A stretch of DNA of 64,000 nucleotides from Planctomycetota bacterium (GCA_013285505.1 CP053450.1:2898796-2962795), one strand, 5' to 3'. Positions 27,315-38,872 are shown, counted from the stretch's first letter. Numbers and translations: made by a program. The notes: generated by a model not told the origin, from the letters alone.

Positions 27315-28657
27315 TCAGGGTGTCGTCAAGAGTACGCCGGCGACCGAAGCGGTCATCCAACTGGCCATCGCACCACCGGCCATCGCGCGAAGGCCGAGTG
27401 AAGCAAACTCGGACCGGCGGTTCGGGGCGAGCGCCGTAAGGCCACCGATCTGGATCGCGATGGAGGGGAAATTGGCAAAGCCGCAGAGGGCATACGCCGC
27501 GATGTAGGCCGATCGCAGGCTGAGGTTGTGCGGCAAGCCCTGCCTGGCGAGTTGGACGTCGGCGGCGAGGTTGCTGTAGGCGATGAACTCGGTCACCACC
27601 AGCTTCTCACCGAGCAGCGTGCCGAAGAACGAGCACTCCTCCCACGGCACACCCATCGCCCAGGCCAGCGGGGCGAGCAGCCAGCCCATGATGACCTCGA
27701 GCCGCAGCGCATCGATGCCCAGACCATCGAGCGCGTCGCGGGGCAGGCCAACCCGGCCGAGCCCGCCAAGCACCAGATTGACCAGCGCCAGCAACGCCAC
27801 GAACGCGATCAGCATCGCCGCGACGTTGAGCGCGAGGCGAAGCCCGTCGGTCGCGCCCCGCGGCCGCGGCGTCGAGCACGTTTGCGGTGGGCTTGTCGGT
27901 GCGCCGAGTGCAGGCCCTCGTCCACGGGCGTGCTGCGCTCGGGGACGAGGATCTTGGCCATGACGAAGGCCGCGGGCGCAGAGAGCACGCTGGCGGTAAT
28001 GAGGTGCTTGATGAACTGGACGCGAGCCGCGACCTGCGCGGGGTCCGCCTCGGTGCCCGCGGGCGGGGCGTCGCCCCCCAGCATAGTGACATACGCCGCG
28101 AAGACGCTGCCGGCGATCGTCGCAAAGCCACCGACCATGAGGGTCGCGAGCTGCGAGCGGGTCATCCTGGGGATGTACGGCCTAACGCAGAGCGGGGCCT
28201 CGGTCTGCCCGACGAAGACGTTCGCGGCCATGGCCATCGCCTCGGTGCCGGTGACGCCCAGCGTCGCGCGGAGCAGCCATGCCAGCACCGCGATGATCCG
28301 CTGCATCACCCCAAGGTGATACAGCACAGCCATGAACGAGGCAAAGAAGATGATGACCGGCAGGACCCGAGTCGCGAACACAAAGCCCGCGGGGCCCGCC
28401 GGATCTGCCAGAGATCCGAACACAAAACGCGAGCCCTCATCGGCCGTCATGATCGCGGCATTGACCCAGTAGCCGATCGCCTCGAACCCCATGACGACCG
28501 GAGGCACCCGGAGCAGCAGTACCGCCAGACCAAACTGGACAACCACGCCCGCTATCACCAGCTTGAAGGGAAACCGCGAGCGGTCCTCCGAGATCGACCA
28601 CGCCAACAGAATCAACACCACCACACCGATCAGGCCCGCTGGATGAAACTGTGGCAT
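27315..28657 (-). CDS. Concentrative nucleoside transporter (NupC/CNT family), two frame breaks
   Basis: Na+- or H+-coupled nucleoside importer in the inner membrane, 446 residues after removing two bases. First frame: N-terminal TM helices, DPAGPAGFVFATRVLPVIIF, and the CNT signature VFVGQTEAPLCVRPYI. Breaks lie near 27900 and at a CCCC run (27856-27859). The last frame has MGVPWEECSFFGTLLGEKLV, NEFIAYSN-like VTEFIAYSNL, and YALCGFANFPSIAIQIGGL, the second CNT signature. GGAGG before ATG 28657 supports the start. It is divergent from a uridine-kinase-like gene (150-base gap) and heads the btpA-GH2 run. Confidence 0.85.
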
Positions 28658-28807
28658 GGGGCCTCCGTCGTGTCGCCGAACGGTGCGGGCGGTCTCCGGA
28701 CGGCCCGCGTGAGGCCCTCGCGGGCCTCCGATCGGTGTGCGCGTGCCATGGTACCGCGAGCGTGAGGCGTCGGTGCCGCGACACGCCGCACGGGCAATGA
28801 TGCACCG

Positions 28808-29446
28808 ATGACCGGCCGCAACGAGCAGAACACACTCCGCTGGGAGGACGCCCCGGACACCCTCGCGGGCCTGATCCGCCAGGCGGGCCACCAGAGCCCC
28901 GCGGACTCAGGCGTGGTCGTGGGGATCACCGGCCCGGTCGGATCGGGCAAGACCACGCTCGCCCACCGTCTGGGCGGGACGGTGGTCTCGACAGACCACT
29001 ATCTGCCGGACTACGCGGGGCTCCCCGAGCACGAACGCGACGAGCCCCGGCACGCCGACCTCGCGACGCTCGCAGAGCACCTCGCGGCACTCCGGGCCGG
29101 GCGAGGGATCGAGATGCCCGAATGGTGCTTCCAGACGCACAGCCGCATCGGATCCCGACGGGTGGAACCAAGCGGACTGATCGTCTGCGAGGGCATCTTC
29201 GCGTTGCACACCAAAGTGCGCGCGCACCTGGATCTGGCCGTGTATGTTGACGCAGGGGCCGAGACTCGCTGGACACGCTGGGAACGGATCGAGGCCTCCG
29301 GAGAGCGAGGCTGGGGCGTGGAGAGGGCGAGAAAGTACTTCGTCGAGGTCGCGGACCCGACGTTCGCCCGGCACGCCGACACGTACCGCCGGGCTGCGGA
29401 TATCGTGGTCCTGAACGAGGAAACACCCGGTGGCACGAAAACGTAG
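28808..29446 (+). CDS. Uridine kinase-like P-loop NTPase
   Basis: A 212-residue protein of the uridine kinase/phosphoribulokinase/pantothenate kinase group. Seen: Walker A GITGPVGSGKTTLAHRL near residue 40, STDHYLPDYAGL (acceptor-site Asp region), GLIVCEGIFAL (strand before the active-site loop), and VYVDAGAETRWTRW with a lid-like basic helix. Uridine kinases have VxxDxFY in place of VSTDHYL. It is shorter and more diverged than E. coli Udk, so the phosphate acceptor could be another nucleoside or sugar. The divergent nucleoside transporter next to it supports a nucleoside role. Confidence 0.75.
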   Translation: MTGRNEQNTLRWEDAPDTLAGLIRQAGHQSPADSGVVVGITGPVGSGKTTLAHRLGGTVVSTDHYLPDYAGLPEHERDEPRHADLATLAEHLAALRAGRGIEMPEWCFQTHSRIGSRRVEPSGLIVCEGIFALHTKVRAHLDLAVYVDAGAETRWTRWERIEASGERGWGVERARKYFVEVADPTFARHADTYRRAADIVVLNEETPGGTKT

Positions 29447-29495
29447 CTGTCGCGCATCGGACACCGACGCGCGCGATCGAGGAAAGGACGGGCTG

Positions 29496-31388
29496 ATGAC
29501 AAGCGGACAACGACGATGGATGCGGGCCCTGGCGGCGACTCTGGCGATCGGGACGGTCTCGCCGCTGGCCAACGCCCAGGCGTACGTCACAGACGACCCC
29601 GCCGCGTGGGCGAGCGAGGTCGCGGTCGAGTACACGGTCTCGTTGGCGCGCGCGCAGTCTCAGCTCGTGGACGTCACCGCGACGCTCCCGAACCCCGAGG
29701 GCCAACCGCTCAGCGTGCGGCTGCCGACGTGGCGGCCGGGCAAGTATCTGATCCTGGACCACGCGGGCACGATCGTGGAGCTGAAGGCCCGCGACGCCGC
29801 CGGTCGGGTGCTGCCTGTCCGGAAGACGGACAAGGCCACGTGGCGGGTTGACCCGGTCGGGCCGGGCGACATCACGGTCGAGTACGTGATCTACGCAAAC
29901 TCGCTCAACGACCGCACGCGGCACGCCGACGACACGCACGCGTTCCTGAGCGGCTCGGCGGTGTTTGTGTACACCGACGACTCCCGGGAGCGGCCGCTGC
30001 GGGTGCGGGTGGAGGCTCCGGAAGGCTGGGAGGTCGCCACCGGCCTCGCGCCGGACCCGACCACGGACGGGGCGTGGCTCGCGCCGGACTACGACGTGCT
30101 GGTGGACTCGCCGCTGGAGATCGGGGAGCACCAGCTGATCGGGTTCTCTGTGGACGGCACGCCGCACGACATCGTGATCTGGGGACAGGCCGAGGCGGAC
30201 GCCGAGAAGCTGGCGGCGGACTTCGCGGCGATCGTGCGCGCGCACCGGGACATCTTCGAGGGGCCGGGGGCCCCGCTGCCCTATCAGCGGTACGTCTTTC
30301 TGGTCCACAGCCAGCCGGGCATCGGCGGCGGGACCGAGCACCTGAACTCCACGATCATGCACACGCGCCCGCAGTCGTTCACGTCGAACAGCTCCTACGC
30401 CGGATTCCTGGGGCTTGTCTCGCACGAGATGTTCCACACGTGGAACGTCAAGCGGTTGCGCCCGGCGGGGCTGACGCCGTACGACTATCAGGGCGAGAAC
30501 TACACCGACCTGCTCTGGGTCGCGGAGGGGACGACGAGCTACTACGACGACGTCACGCTGGTGCGGGCGGGGTTGCTGGATCCGGAGAAGTACCTGGCGC
30601 AGACTGCGCGCACAATCTCGCGTGAGCGGCTGCGCCCGGGCTACGCGGTGCAGAGCCTGGCCGACTCGAGCTTCGACGCGTGGATCAAGTACAACCGCTC
30701 GACGCCGAACGATGTCAACACCACGGTCTCGTTCTACACCAAGGGCCTGCTGGTGAGCCTGATGCTCGATCTGGAGATCCGCGGGCGGACGGATAACAGG
30801 GTGTCGCTGGACGATGTGATGCGGAAGCTGTATCTGGAATTCCCGCTGGACGCGGGCGGGTACACCACCGACGACATGCTCGCGGCCCTTGAGTCGCTGA
30901 CGGGCACCGGCTTCGAGGCGTTCTTCGGGGCGTACGTCTCCGGGACGCAGACGCTGGACCTCGACCGGGCGTTCGGCTTCGCGGGGCTGCGGCTCGTCGA
31001 GGGCGAGCGGCCCGAGGGCTCGTACCTCGGCGTCTCGATGGGTGGAGACACGGTGCGGACGGTTCGGGCGGACGGGCCCGCGTTTGCCGCGGGCGTGCAG
31101 GTCGGCGACACGCTCGAGACGGTCAACGGCGACGAGCTTGAGGACGGGCTCGATGACCTGCTGGAAGAGACCAAACCGGGCAAGACGCTGACGCTCGGTC
31201 TGACGCGGCGGGGTGAGCCGCGGGAGATCCGGGTCGTGACCATGGCCCGGCCGGTCGGGTCGTGGACGCTGGAGCACGTGGAGGACCCGACGCCGCTGCA
31301 GCGGGCGGTGTACGAGACGTGGCTGGGGCAGGCGTGGCCGACACCGGAGGTGCCGGCGGAGGACCCGCCGGTGCCGAGCGATCCGTGA
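29496..31388 (+). CDS. M61 family metallopeptidase with PDZ domain
   Basis: A secreted zinc aminopeptidase-like protease of 630 residues. Seen: signal peptide ending ANAQA, an N-terminal beta domain, the zinc site HEMFHTWN (His310, His314) with the third ligand Glu344 in WVAEGTTSYY, and a C-terminal PDZ domain from about 505 (GSYLGVSMGG, VQVGDTLETVNGDEL). This is the glycyl aminopeptidase family. The start at ATG 29496 is chosen because AAAGGA lies 7 bases before it and a normal signal peptide follows; GTG 29430 also reads open. It converges on the AbgT gene, with a GGCCGCG/CGCGGCC hairpin (31396-31416) between. Confidence 0.92.
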   Translation: MTSGQRRWMRALAATLAIGTVSPLANAQAYVTDDPAAWASEVAVEYTVSLARAQSQLVDVTATLPNPEGQPLSVRLPTWRPGKYLILDHAGTIVELKARDAAGRVLPVRKTDKATWRVDPVGPGDITVEYVIYANSLNDRTRHADDTHAFLSGSAVFVYTDDSRERPLRVRVEAPEGWEVATGLAPDPTTDGAWLAPDYDVLVDSPLEIGEHQLIGFSVDGTPHDIVIWGQAEADAEKLAADFAAIVRAHRDIFEGPGAPLPYQRYVFLVHSQPGIGGGTEHLNSTIMHTRPQSFTSNSSYAGFLGLVSHEMFHTWNVKRLRPAGLTPYDYQGENYTDLLWVAEGTTSYYDDVTLVRAGLLDPEKYLAQTARTISRERLRPGYAVQSLADSSFDAWIKYNRSTPNDVNTTVSFYTKGLLVSLMLDLEIRGRTDNRVSLDDVMRKLYLEFPLDAGGYTTDDMLAALESLTGTGFEAFFGAYVSGTQTLDLDRAFGFAGLRLVEGERPEGSYLGVSMGGDTVRTVRADGPAFAAGVQVGDTLETVNGDELEDGLDDLLEETKPGKTLTLGLTRRGEPREIRVVTMARPVGSWTLEHVEDPTPLQRAVYETWLGQAWPTPEVPAEDPPVPSDP

Positions 31389-31421
31389 GCGACAGGGCCG
31401 CGGGTGGTTCGCGGCCGGGGC

Positions 31422-33233
31422 CTAGCCGTGCCCAGGGGTGTAGTGCAGCGGTCCTTCCGGGCCGAGGTCGATACCCAGCCACAGCCACACGAGGATCATG
31501 ACACACCAGATCACCGTGAAGACGATGGTGTAGGGCATCATCATGGAGATCAGCGTGCCCATGCCGGCCTTGGGGACGTACTTCTGCATGTAGACCAGGA
31601 TGATGATGAGGTAGGCGTTGAGCGGCGTGACGACGTTGGTCACCGAGTCGCCGATGCGGTAGGTCGCCTGCGTGAGTTCGGGGCTGATGCCCACCATCAT
31701 GAACATCGGGATGAAGATGGGCGCGAACATCGTGTACTTGGCGCTCATCGATCCGACGAACATGTTGAAGACCATGGTGACGAGCACGAAGGCGATCAGC
31801 AGGAGCCCGGTGGGCATCTCGGCCTCGGCGAGGATCTGCCCGCCGCTCATGGCGAGCATCTGGTCGAGGTGGGAGTAGCGGAAGTACTCGATGAACTGGG
31901 CCGCGAAGAACGCGAGCACGATGATCGGGGCCATGCTGGCCATCGAGTCGACCATGAGCTTGGCGATGTCCTTGCCGTTCTTGACCACTCCGGTCGCCAC
32001 GCCGTAGGCGAGACCGGGGGTCAGGAACCCGAAGAAGATGAGCGGCACGATGACCCGTACCCAGCGGTCGAAGCTGTCGGGGTTGTCCGGATCGACCTTG
32101 CCGTGGAGCGGCGAGCCGGGGATGAGGACCAGCCCGATCACGACCGCGAAGAACGCGAGCACACCGATCACCGCTGCGGTGAGGCCCTTCCGCTCCTTGG
32201 CGGTCATCGCCTGCTCGTCGAGCGCGTCGCGGGAGATCGGGTGCGGCCCGCCCTCTTCGGCCGGCTTGCGGTGCAGGCGCTTTTCCACCACGAAGTCCGA
32301 GACGAACCACCCCGCGAAGGTGATCACGAACGTGGAGGCGATCATGAACCACCAGTTGCACGTCGCGGCGACCTGGTAATCGGGATCGATGACCTGCGCC
32401 CCGGTCGTGGACAGTTCGGCGAGCATCGGGTCGAGGCCGGTGACGAAGAGGTTGGCGTTGAAGCCCGCCGAAACGCCGGCGAACACGGCGGCGATGCCCG
32501 CCAGCGGTGAACGCCCGACCGACATGTACAGCGCCGCGGCGAGCGGGGGCAGCACGATGTACCCAGCGTCCATACCCATCGAGCTCATGATCCCGAGGAA
32601 GACCATCGCGGGGGTGAAGAACCGCTGGGGCACGACCTTCATGAAGCCCTTGAGCAGAGCGCCGATCATCCCGGTCTTCTCGGCGACACCGATCCCGAGC
32701 ATGCCGGTCAGCACCACACCGAGCGGCGCGAATCCCATGAAGTTGCTCACCATGTTGTCCAACGCCCAGAAGAGGCCCGAGGCCGTGAGCAGACTCACCG
32801 GGCGGATCGGGGCGAGCTGCGCCTCGTCGCCGACCAGCACGCGGCGGGCGTCGGTGTCGGCGCCATCGCGACGCGGCGAGGCCGTCCAGCCTTCCCGGGG
32901 CGTCGCGGTCGAGGCGCGCCGGATCTCCCGGCTGTCGGAGACAAGCTCCATCACCGGCTTGCCGTCCTCGTCGGTCTGGAGATCGACGATGGGCCAGCCG
33001 GTCTGCTCGTCCAGGACGGCCTCTCCGGCCGCGTCGAGCTGGATGTCGTAGGCCTGGCGGAAGACCTTGGGCTGCACCTCGAGGTTGGCCCACGCGGCGA
33101 TCGCCGAGGCGACCATCACGGCCAGTGCGCCGAAGACGAAGAGCATCGCCGGATCGGGGAGCTTGTTGCCGAGCCACTCGATGAGGTCGAGCAGGCCTCG
33201 ACGTTTGCGGGGTGCCTTGGTGCTGTCAGCCAT
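31422..33233 (-). CDS. AbgT family transporter with an extra loop
   Basis: A 603-residue inner-membrane transporter of the p-aminobenzoyl-glutamate (AbgT/MtrF) family; some members export sulfonamides. Seen: [22 protein letters not shown] at the start, [42 protein letters not shown], and [20 protein letters not shown], which are family signatures. It is about 90 residues longer than E. coli AbgT because an Asp/Glu-rich segment (about residues 55-150) is inserted between TM1 and TM2. ATG 33233 is preferred to upstream in-frame starts since the family begins there. The 205 bases to the divergent POT gene hold the promoters for both. Confidence 0.9.
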   Translation of the reverse strand: MADSTKAPRKRRGLLDLIEWLGNKLPDPAMLFVFGALAVMVASAIAAWANLEVQPKVFRQAYDIQLDAAGEAVLDEQTGWPIVDLQTDEDGKPVMELVSDSREIRRASTATPREGWTASPRRDGADTDARRVLVGDEAQLAPIRPVSLLTASGLFWALDNMVSNFMGFAPLGVVLTGMLGIGVAEKTGMIGALLKGFMKVVPQRFFTPAMVFLGIMSSMGMDAGYIVLPPLAAALYMSVGRSPLAGIAAVFAGVSAGFNANLFVTGLDPMLAELSTTGAQVIDPDYQVAATCNWWFMIASTFVITFAGWFVSDFVVEKRLHRKPAEEGGPHPISRDALDEQAMTAKERKGLTAAVIGVLAFFAVVIGLVLIPGSPLHGKVDPDNPDSFDRWVRVIVPLIFFGFLTPGLAYGVATGVVKNGKDIAKLMVDSMASMAPIIVLAFFAAQFIEYFRYSHLDQMLAMSGGQILAEAEMPTGLLLIAFVLVTMVFNMFVGSMSAKYTMFAPIFIPMFMMVGISPELTQATYRIGDSVTNVVTPLNAYLIIILVYMQKYVPKAGMGTLISMMMPYTIVFTVIWCVMILVWLWLGIDLGPEGPLHYTPGHG

Positions 33234-33438
33234 GGGAAGGGTCGCTCCGTGCCTCAGAGTCGGGGATGGGTGGATCGGGGAACGTACCGCCCCGGCCGGC
33301 CCGGGGCAAGGGGAAAGGCCAGCGGACGCCCGGGTCAGGAAATGGTGTATCCTCTCGCCTTGCCCCCGAGGCCTCTCACCGCCCACTCCAGCGTGCGGCA
33401 CACGAGCGGCCGACGCCCAGCACCCGACGGAGACCCAG

Positions 33439-35007
33439 ATGGCCAGCGAGACCCACAGGACCAGCCCGGACCCGACCCTTAAGACCATGCCCGGCGGCGT
33501 GCCGTTCATCATCGGCAACGAACTGGCCGAGCGGTTCAGTTTCTACGGGATGAAGGCGATCCTCACGGTGTTCATGACCAAGCACCTGCTCGACTCGGCG
33601 GGGCAGCCCGACTACATGGGGGATGAGGAGGCCAAGAAGTATTACCACCTGTTCACGGCGGCGGCGTACTTCTTCCCGCTCATCGGCGCGTTGATCAGTG
33701 ATGTCCTGTGGGGCAAGTACAAGACGATCCTGCTGATCAGCATGATGTACTGCCTCGGTCACGGGTGCCTGGCGCTGATGGACCTCGGCCCGCACTTTGG
33801 GATCTGGGACATGAAGCCGTTCATGTTCGCCGGGTTGTTCCTGATCGCGATGGGTGCGGGCGGGATCAAGCCGTGTGTGAGCGCACACGTCGGCGATCAG
33901 TTCGGCACGGGCAACAAGCACTTGCTGACGCAGATCTTCAACTGGTTCTACTTCTCGATCAACCTGGGTGCGACGGTGAGCACGCTGCTCACGCCGCTGC
34001 TTCTGGCCAAGGTCGGTCCGTGGGCGGCGTTCGGCCTGCCCGGCGTCCTGATGGCGGTCGCGACGTTCCTGTTCTGGCTCGGTCGGCACCGGTTTGTGCA
34101 CGTGCCGCCGGCCGGCACGGCGTTCTTCACCGAGACCTTCAGCCCGGAGGGTGTGCGGGCGCTCGTGTGCCTGTCGCCCCTGTTCCTGATCTTCGTGCCC
34201 ATGTTCTGGTCGATCTTTGATCAGACGGGGTCGGCCTGGGTGCTGCAGGCGGAGAACATGGACCGGAAGTTCATGGGTGTGATGTGGCTCGAGAGTCAGG
34301 TGCAGGCGGTCAACCCGATCCTGATCCTCACGCTGATCCCGGTCTTCACGTATCTGGTGTACCCCTTCTGCGGCAAGTTCGTGAAGACGACACCGCTGCG
34401 CAAGATCGGTGTCGGGCTATTCCTCACGGCCGCGGCGTTCGCCATCTCTGCCCTGCTCGAGCAGACCATCATTGACAGGGCACCCGAAGCGGCCACCTCG
34501 CTGTGGGCGGCACTGAATGCGGCGGGGGTCGAAGGATCCGGCACGCTCGACGCGGCGCTCCGTGCCGCACGCGCCAATGAGTGGGATCAGAACCAACTCC
34601 AGCCGTATCTGGCCGAGATGCCGAACATCGGCTGGCAGTTCCTGGCGTATTTCGTGCTCACCAGCGCCGAGATCCTGGTCTCGATCGTGTGCCTGGAATT
34701 TGCCTACACCCAGTCGCCTCCCAAGATGAAGTCGTTCATCATGGGCATCTACTTCCTCGGCGTGTCGCTGGGCAACCTGTTCACGGCCGGGGTGAACTGG
34801 GTGATGCAGTTGCTCGAGAAGGACGGCGGCGAGTCGGCGCTCGAGGGTGCGGCCTACTACTGGTTCTTCACCAGCATCATGCTCGTGGCGGCGGTGGCCT
34901 ACGTGTTCTTCGCCAAGTTCCTCTACCGCGGGCAGACGTTCATCCAGGGCGAGGACGCCGCGATCGCCAAGGCCGAAGCCGAGGCCGAGGCTCCTGACGC
35001 GAGGTAA
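33439..35007 (+). CDS. POT family proton-coupled oligopeptide transporter
   Basis: A 522-residue MFS transporter that imports di- and tripeptides with protons. Seen: the ExxER motif in [15 protein letters not shown], the PTR2 signature region [17 protein letters not shown] followed by [12 protein letters not shown], and [15 protein letters not shown] (the conserved FWxxxxQ-type run). The C-terminus ends in a Glu/Ala tail. ATG 33439 is chosen because the conserved N-terminus begins within 20 residues. Only three bases separate its stop from the convergent galactokinase stop. The adjacent divergent AbgT gene suggests a peptide and amino-acyl compound uptake theme. Confidence 0.93.
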   Translation: MASETHRTSPDPTLKTMPGGVPFIIGNELAERFSFYGMKAILTVFMTKHLLDSAGQPDYMGDEEAKKYYHLFTAAAYFFPLIGALISDVLWGKYKTILLISMMYCLGHGCLALMDLGPHFGIWDMKPFMFAGLFLIAMGAGGIKPCVSAHVGDQFGTGNKHLLTQIFNWFYFSINLGATVSTLLTPLLLAKVGPWAAFGLPGVLMAVATFLFWLGRHRFVHVPPAGTAFFTETFSPEGVRALVCLSPLFLIFVPMFWSIFDQTGSAWVLQAENMDRKFMGVMWLESQVQAVNPILILTLIPVFTYLVYPFCGKFVKTTPLRKIGVGLFLTAAAFAISALLEQTIIDRAPEAATSLWAALNAAGVEGSGTLDAALRAARANEWDQNQLQPYLAEMPNIGWQFLAYFVLTSAEILVSIVCLEFAYTQSPPKMKSFIMGIYFLGVSLGNLFTAGVNWVMQLLEKDGGESALEGAAYYWFFTSIMLVAAVAYVFFAKFLYRGQTFIQGEDAAIAKAEAEAEAPDAR

Positions 35008-35010
35008 TGG

Positions 35011-36257
35011 CTAGAGGCGGGCTCCGGTCGCCCCCGCGGCGGCCGCGACCGGCCAGAGTTCGCAAGCCCGCCCGTGGGCCGAGGTGTAGGCCTCGGGCAG
35101 CGTTGTTTGGAGGCGAGCCGCGGCGGCCGGCGTGGCCAGCACGACGGCACACCCGCCGAAGCCGCCGCCGGTCATGCGGGCACCGAAGACGCCGGGCGTC
35201 GCCGTCGCGATTTCGACGATCGTGTCGAGTTCCACGCACGAGACGCGGTAGTCGTCGCGGAGCGAGGTGTGCGACTCGAGCATCAGCGCACCGAGATCGT
35301 CGAGCCGGTCGGCGCGCAGCGCCTCGGCCGCCCGCAGCACGCGGCTGTTCTCGCTCACGACGTGGCGGACGCATCGGGCCTGTTCATCATCGAGACGCGA
35401 CCATTCGACCGAGTCGAGCGACTCGACGTCGCGGAGTGAACCAACGCCGAGTGCGACGCTCGCGGCCTCGCAGGCCGCGCGGCGAGCGGCGTATTCGCCC
35501 GAGGCCAGCGAATGCCGCACGCCGGAGTTGACCACGAGCACAACGGGCGCGACCGGGGTCCGGCAGCGGCACCGGCTCGACCGAGTTGTCGCGGCAGTCG
35601 ATGCGGAGGGCGTGTCCATCGCGCCCGAAGGTGGACGCGAGCTGGTCCATCAGGCCGCAGGGGGACGTTGGCCCAGCGGTGCTCGGCACGCTGGCAGTCC
35701 AGGGCGCGGGCGAGGCGGAAGGCGTCGTGGTCTTCTGTACATTTCGGACTGACACCGGACACGGTCTCGACCAGCACGGCACCGGCGGTCTCGATCGCGG
35801 CCGAGCTGGAGAGCCCCCCACCGACGGGGACGGTGGACATGGCGAGCACGTCGAGTTCGGGGGGCGTGCTGTTCTCGGAGGTGGTTCGCAGCCCGCGAGC
35901 GCGCTCGACCATCGCGCCGACGAGGTAGCGCCCCCACTCCGGCAGCTCGACGGCGGCGGTGTGGCCGCGGGCGATGAGGTCGGGCAGAGAGGCGTCGAAC
36001 GTCTCGTCGATGTCTGCGGCGACGAAGCGGCTTGTGGATTCCTTCGCGGGCGCGGCGACACAGACACACCAACGGTCGATCGCGAGGGGCAGGACGAAGC
36101 CGTCGTTATAGTCGGTGTGCTCGCCGATGAGATTGACGCGGCCCGGCGCGGTCGTGGCCCATGCCGGGGGATGGCTGAAACGCTGGGTGAATCGTTCGAC
36201 GGCTTCCTGCACGAGCGCAACACGGGCGTGCTCGGCCGCGCCAACAGGCTCGATCAC
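35011..36257 (-). CDS. galK: Galactokinase (GHMP kinase), two frame breaks
   Basis: ATP-dependent phosphorylation of galactose at C1 (Leloir pathway). First frame: the galactokinase signature [20 protein letters not shown] and ATP-site [17 protein letters not shown]. Second frame from a GGGGG run (35660-35664): [12 protein letters not shown]. Third frame from a GGGG run (35556-35559): [20 protein letters not shown], then [14 protein letters not shown], the third GHMP motif. Removing one base at each run gives 414 residues. GTG 36257 overlaps the upstream membrane-protein stop (GTGA). No galT or galE is beside it. Confidence 0.88.
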
Positions 36258-37015
36258 GCCGCCCCTCCGGTGAGGATCACCTTGTGCAACATCCCGCCGA
36301 GCACAAGCAGCATGACGACACCGAAGTGCGCGGCACCGATCACCGCCGCGTCGCGCGGCGCCAGGCGGAAGGCGACGACGAGGCCGCCAAAATACGCGGC
36401 CGCGGCGAGGATGACCTCTTCGAGTTTGCCGCTGCTGACGATGTCGAGATCGAGGCTGTAGACCGCGAGGTAGAGCGAGACCGCAAGCAGCATCCGTGCA
36501 GCCGCACCCTCGAACGAACCCACGCGTCTGCCGAGGAGGAAGGTCGAGAGTACCAGTGCACCGAGCCCGGTCGCGGAGTGGAGCACCGCCCAATAAATCG
36601 TTCTCAGCACGTACGCCCAGTTGGAGTGGTCCGCGTAGACGCCCGCGAGCACCGCGGCGAGGAGGGAGATGGCGGCACCGGTGATGCCCGGCACCTTCCA
36701 CGCGACCGACTCGCAGAGCGGCTCGCCGGTGGGCTTGAATACGGACTTGACCTGCTCGACGCCGCTCGGGCCGGTCTTCTCGACGGGGATGCCGCGGACG
36801 ACGCGCTCGACCTCGGGGTCGGACTCGAAGTCGGCGTCCTCGTCGAAGTCGTCGATGAGGCCCGGGGCGTCGATCTTCGGCTTGCCGCGCGCGGGCTGGT
36901 CGAGCGGTTCGAGGTCGATCGGACCGTCCTGGTCTGCGGGCGTGCCGGCTGCGGGTGCATCTGGTGGCGTCGGTTTGGGGTCGTCGTGCCCGGGTGTTGG
37001 CGGTTGGTCGGTCAT
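36254..37015 (-). CDS. Hypothetical membrane protein with acidic N-terminal region
   Basis: 253 residues. The first ~110 are Pro/Asp/Glu-rich and probably cytoplasmic; then about five hydrophobic helices follow ([85 protein letters not shown]). I do not recognise a family. The start at 37015 has AAGGAG 5 bases before it. Its stop overlaps the galactokinase start, so the two genes are co-transcribed; a transport or regulatory role in sugar use cannot be shown. Confidence 0.7.
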   Translation of the reverse strand: MTDQPPTPGHDDPKPTPPDAPAAGTPADQDGPIDLEPLDQPARGKPKIDAPGLIDDFDEDADFESDPEVERVVRGIPVEKTGPSGVEQVKSVFKPTGEPLCESVAWKVPGITGAAISLLAAVLAGVYADHSNWAYVLRTIYWAVLHSATGLGALVLSTFLLGRRVGSFEGAAARMLLAVSLYLAVYSLDLDIVSSGKLEEVILAAAAYFGGLVVAFRLAPRDAAVIGAAHFGVVMLLVLGGMLHKVILTGGAA

Positions 37016-37147
37016 CGCAACTCCTTGCGTCTGTCGGTGCCGGTGGGCGGGGCTCACGCGGCGGCGGCCCGCGGCGGTGGCGGCCTCCTATGAGCATAGC
37101 GGGGCGCGTCACGGCTATCGTCCGCCACGAGACTCTGGAGACGCACG

Positions 37148-38169
37148 ATGCCCTTTGACCCGAACGCCGCGGCTGACCTCTCATTGGGATTGTTTGGCCT
37201 TCCCTTCACCCGAGCCGCAGTCCAAGCTGGTCGTGATCCCGGTGCCCTTCGAGGCGACGGTCTCCTACGGCGGGGGCACGGAGCACGGGCCGGACGCGGT
37301 GCGGGAGGCCTCCGCGCAGGTCGATCTGCTGGACCGGCGGTTTGGCGAGGCCTGGCAGGCCGGGATCTGTCAGGAGGACGCCGACGGGCGGTTCGCGGCG
37401 TGGGGCCGGGAGGCACGCGATCTGGCGTCGCCGATCATCGAACGCGGCGGCGCGACCGACGCGGATGCCGACGCGGTCGGGAAGATCGACGCGCTGTGCG
37501 CGCGCAAACGCGTTGGTGCAGGAGCGGGCGGGCGCGCCGCGCTGGCGGAGGGGAAGATCCCCTGCCTGCTCGGCGGCGAGCACGCGGTGTCGCTGGGGGC
37601 GATCCGGGCGTGCGCCGAGAAGCACGGCGAGATCGGCGTGCTGCAGATCGATGCGCACATGGACCTGCGTGAGGCGTTCGAGGGCTTCCGGTACTCGCAC
37701 GCTTCGGTGATGTACAACGCGTTGGAGGAGATCGCGGGGGTGACGCGGCTGGTGCAGGTGGGGATCAGGGATCTGAGCCGCGGCGAGACCGACTACGCAA
37801 AGGCGCAGGGCAAGCGGGTCCAGACGTTCTACGACGACGACCTTTTCGACGGCGTGGCCAGGGGCGAGGGGTTCGCGGAGGCGTGCGGGCAGATCATCGG
37901 GCGCGTTGCCCGACAGGGTGTACGTCACGTTCGACATCGACGGGCTCGATCCGTCGCTGTGCCCGAACACGGGAACGCCGGTGCCGGGGGGTCTCGGGTT
38001 CCGCGAGGCGTCATTGCTGCTGCACACGCTGGCGGCGTCGGGCAAGCGCATCGTCGGGTGCGATCTGGTCGAGGTGGCGCCGGGGGCCGGACACGGCGAC
38101 TGGGACGCGAACGTCGGGGCGCGGGTGCTGTTCCGGCTGTGTATGGCGGCGCTGCAGAGCCACGCCTAA
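37148..38169 (+). CDS. Agmatinase/arginase family ureohydrolase, several frame breaks
   Basis: Mn2+-dependent hydrolase, agmatine to putrescine and urea if SpeB-like. Seen across frames: [33 protein letters not shown], the metal-site motifs [20 protein letters not shown] and [29 protein letters not shown], and [10 protein letters not shown]. Frame changes lie near 37205, 37500, 37540 and 37908, all restorable with one- or two-base corrections, giving about 338 residues. GGAG 7 bases before ATG 37148 fixes the start. With four breaks it could be a pseudogene, but the same type of break is found all over the window, which favours error. Confidence 0.8.
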
Positions 38170-38203
38170 TGGCCTGAGGCGCGACTGCCCGACGCCATCG
38201 GGG

Positions 38204-38854
38204 CTAGCCGAGCAGTGTGAGCAGGGCGTCCCGCACCGCGCCCGCGGCCGGCCACAGATAGTCTGCACCGAACCAGAACAGCGCGATGAACGCGATCAGG
38301 CTCACGGTGTGGCCGCGCTCGGAGTAGATGAACCCCGCGTAGGGCGGTGAGAACGACGCGAGGATGCGGGAACCATCGAGCGGCGGGACGGGCATCATGT
38401 TGAAGATCGCCAGCGCGATGTTGAGGAAGATGCCCAATTCGAGGAACATCACCAGGTTGGTGTCGAACTGGCCGCTCATCGCGTTCGCGGCCGCGATCCT
38501 GTTCCAGAAAGTCACCAGCACGGCGGCGGCGAAGGCGAGCGAGAGATTCATCGCGGGGCCGGCGAAGGCCACGAGCGCATCGTCGTGCTGGCGACGAAAG
38601 CGTGACGGGTCAACCGGCATCGCGCCCCACGCGATGCCGAACAGGCCGAAGACGATCAGGCTCATCGGGCCCATGTGCACGATCGGGTTCGCGGTCATGT
38701 GACCGGTCTCGATCGGGGTGCGGTCGCCACACCGGATCGCGGCCCAGCCGTGGGCGAGCTCGTGGAGCGTGATGGAGCCGATGACCCACACGATCCAGCC
38801 AAGGAGCAGGAAGGGTGAGGTCTCCCAGATTGTCGCGACCCACCAACCCTGCAT
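38204..38854 (-). CDS. M50 family site-2 protease-like membrane metallopeptidase
   Basis: A 216-residue zinc protease embedded in the inner membrane, of the short FtsH-independent S2P type. Seen: HELAHGWAA (His31, Glu32, His35), AGPAMNLSLAFAAA, and the third-ligand motif MMPVPPLDGSRIL, with four to five TM helices. The substrate is unknown; S2P proteases often release membrane-bound transcription factors. A strong rplT terminator lies just upstream, so it has its own promoter. It converges with the agmatinase gene (34 bases). Confidence 0.9.
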   Translation of the reverse strand: MQGWWVATIWETSPFLLLGWIVWVIGSITLHELAHGWAAIRCGDRTPIETGHMTANPIVHMGPMSLIVFGLFGIAWGAMPVDPSRFRRQHDDALVAFAGPAMNLSLAFAAAVLVTFWNRIAAANAMSGQFDTNLVMFLELGIFLNIALAIFNMMPVPPLDGSRILASFSPPYAGFIYSERGHTVSLIAFIALFWFGADYLWPAAGAVRDALLTLLG

Positions 38855-38872
38855 TCCGGCTCCCGCATGGCC

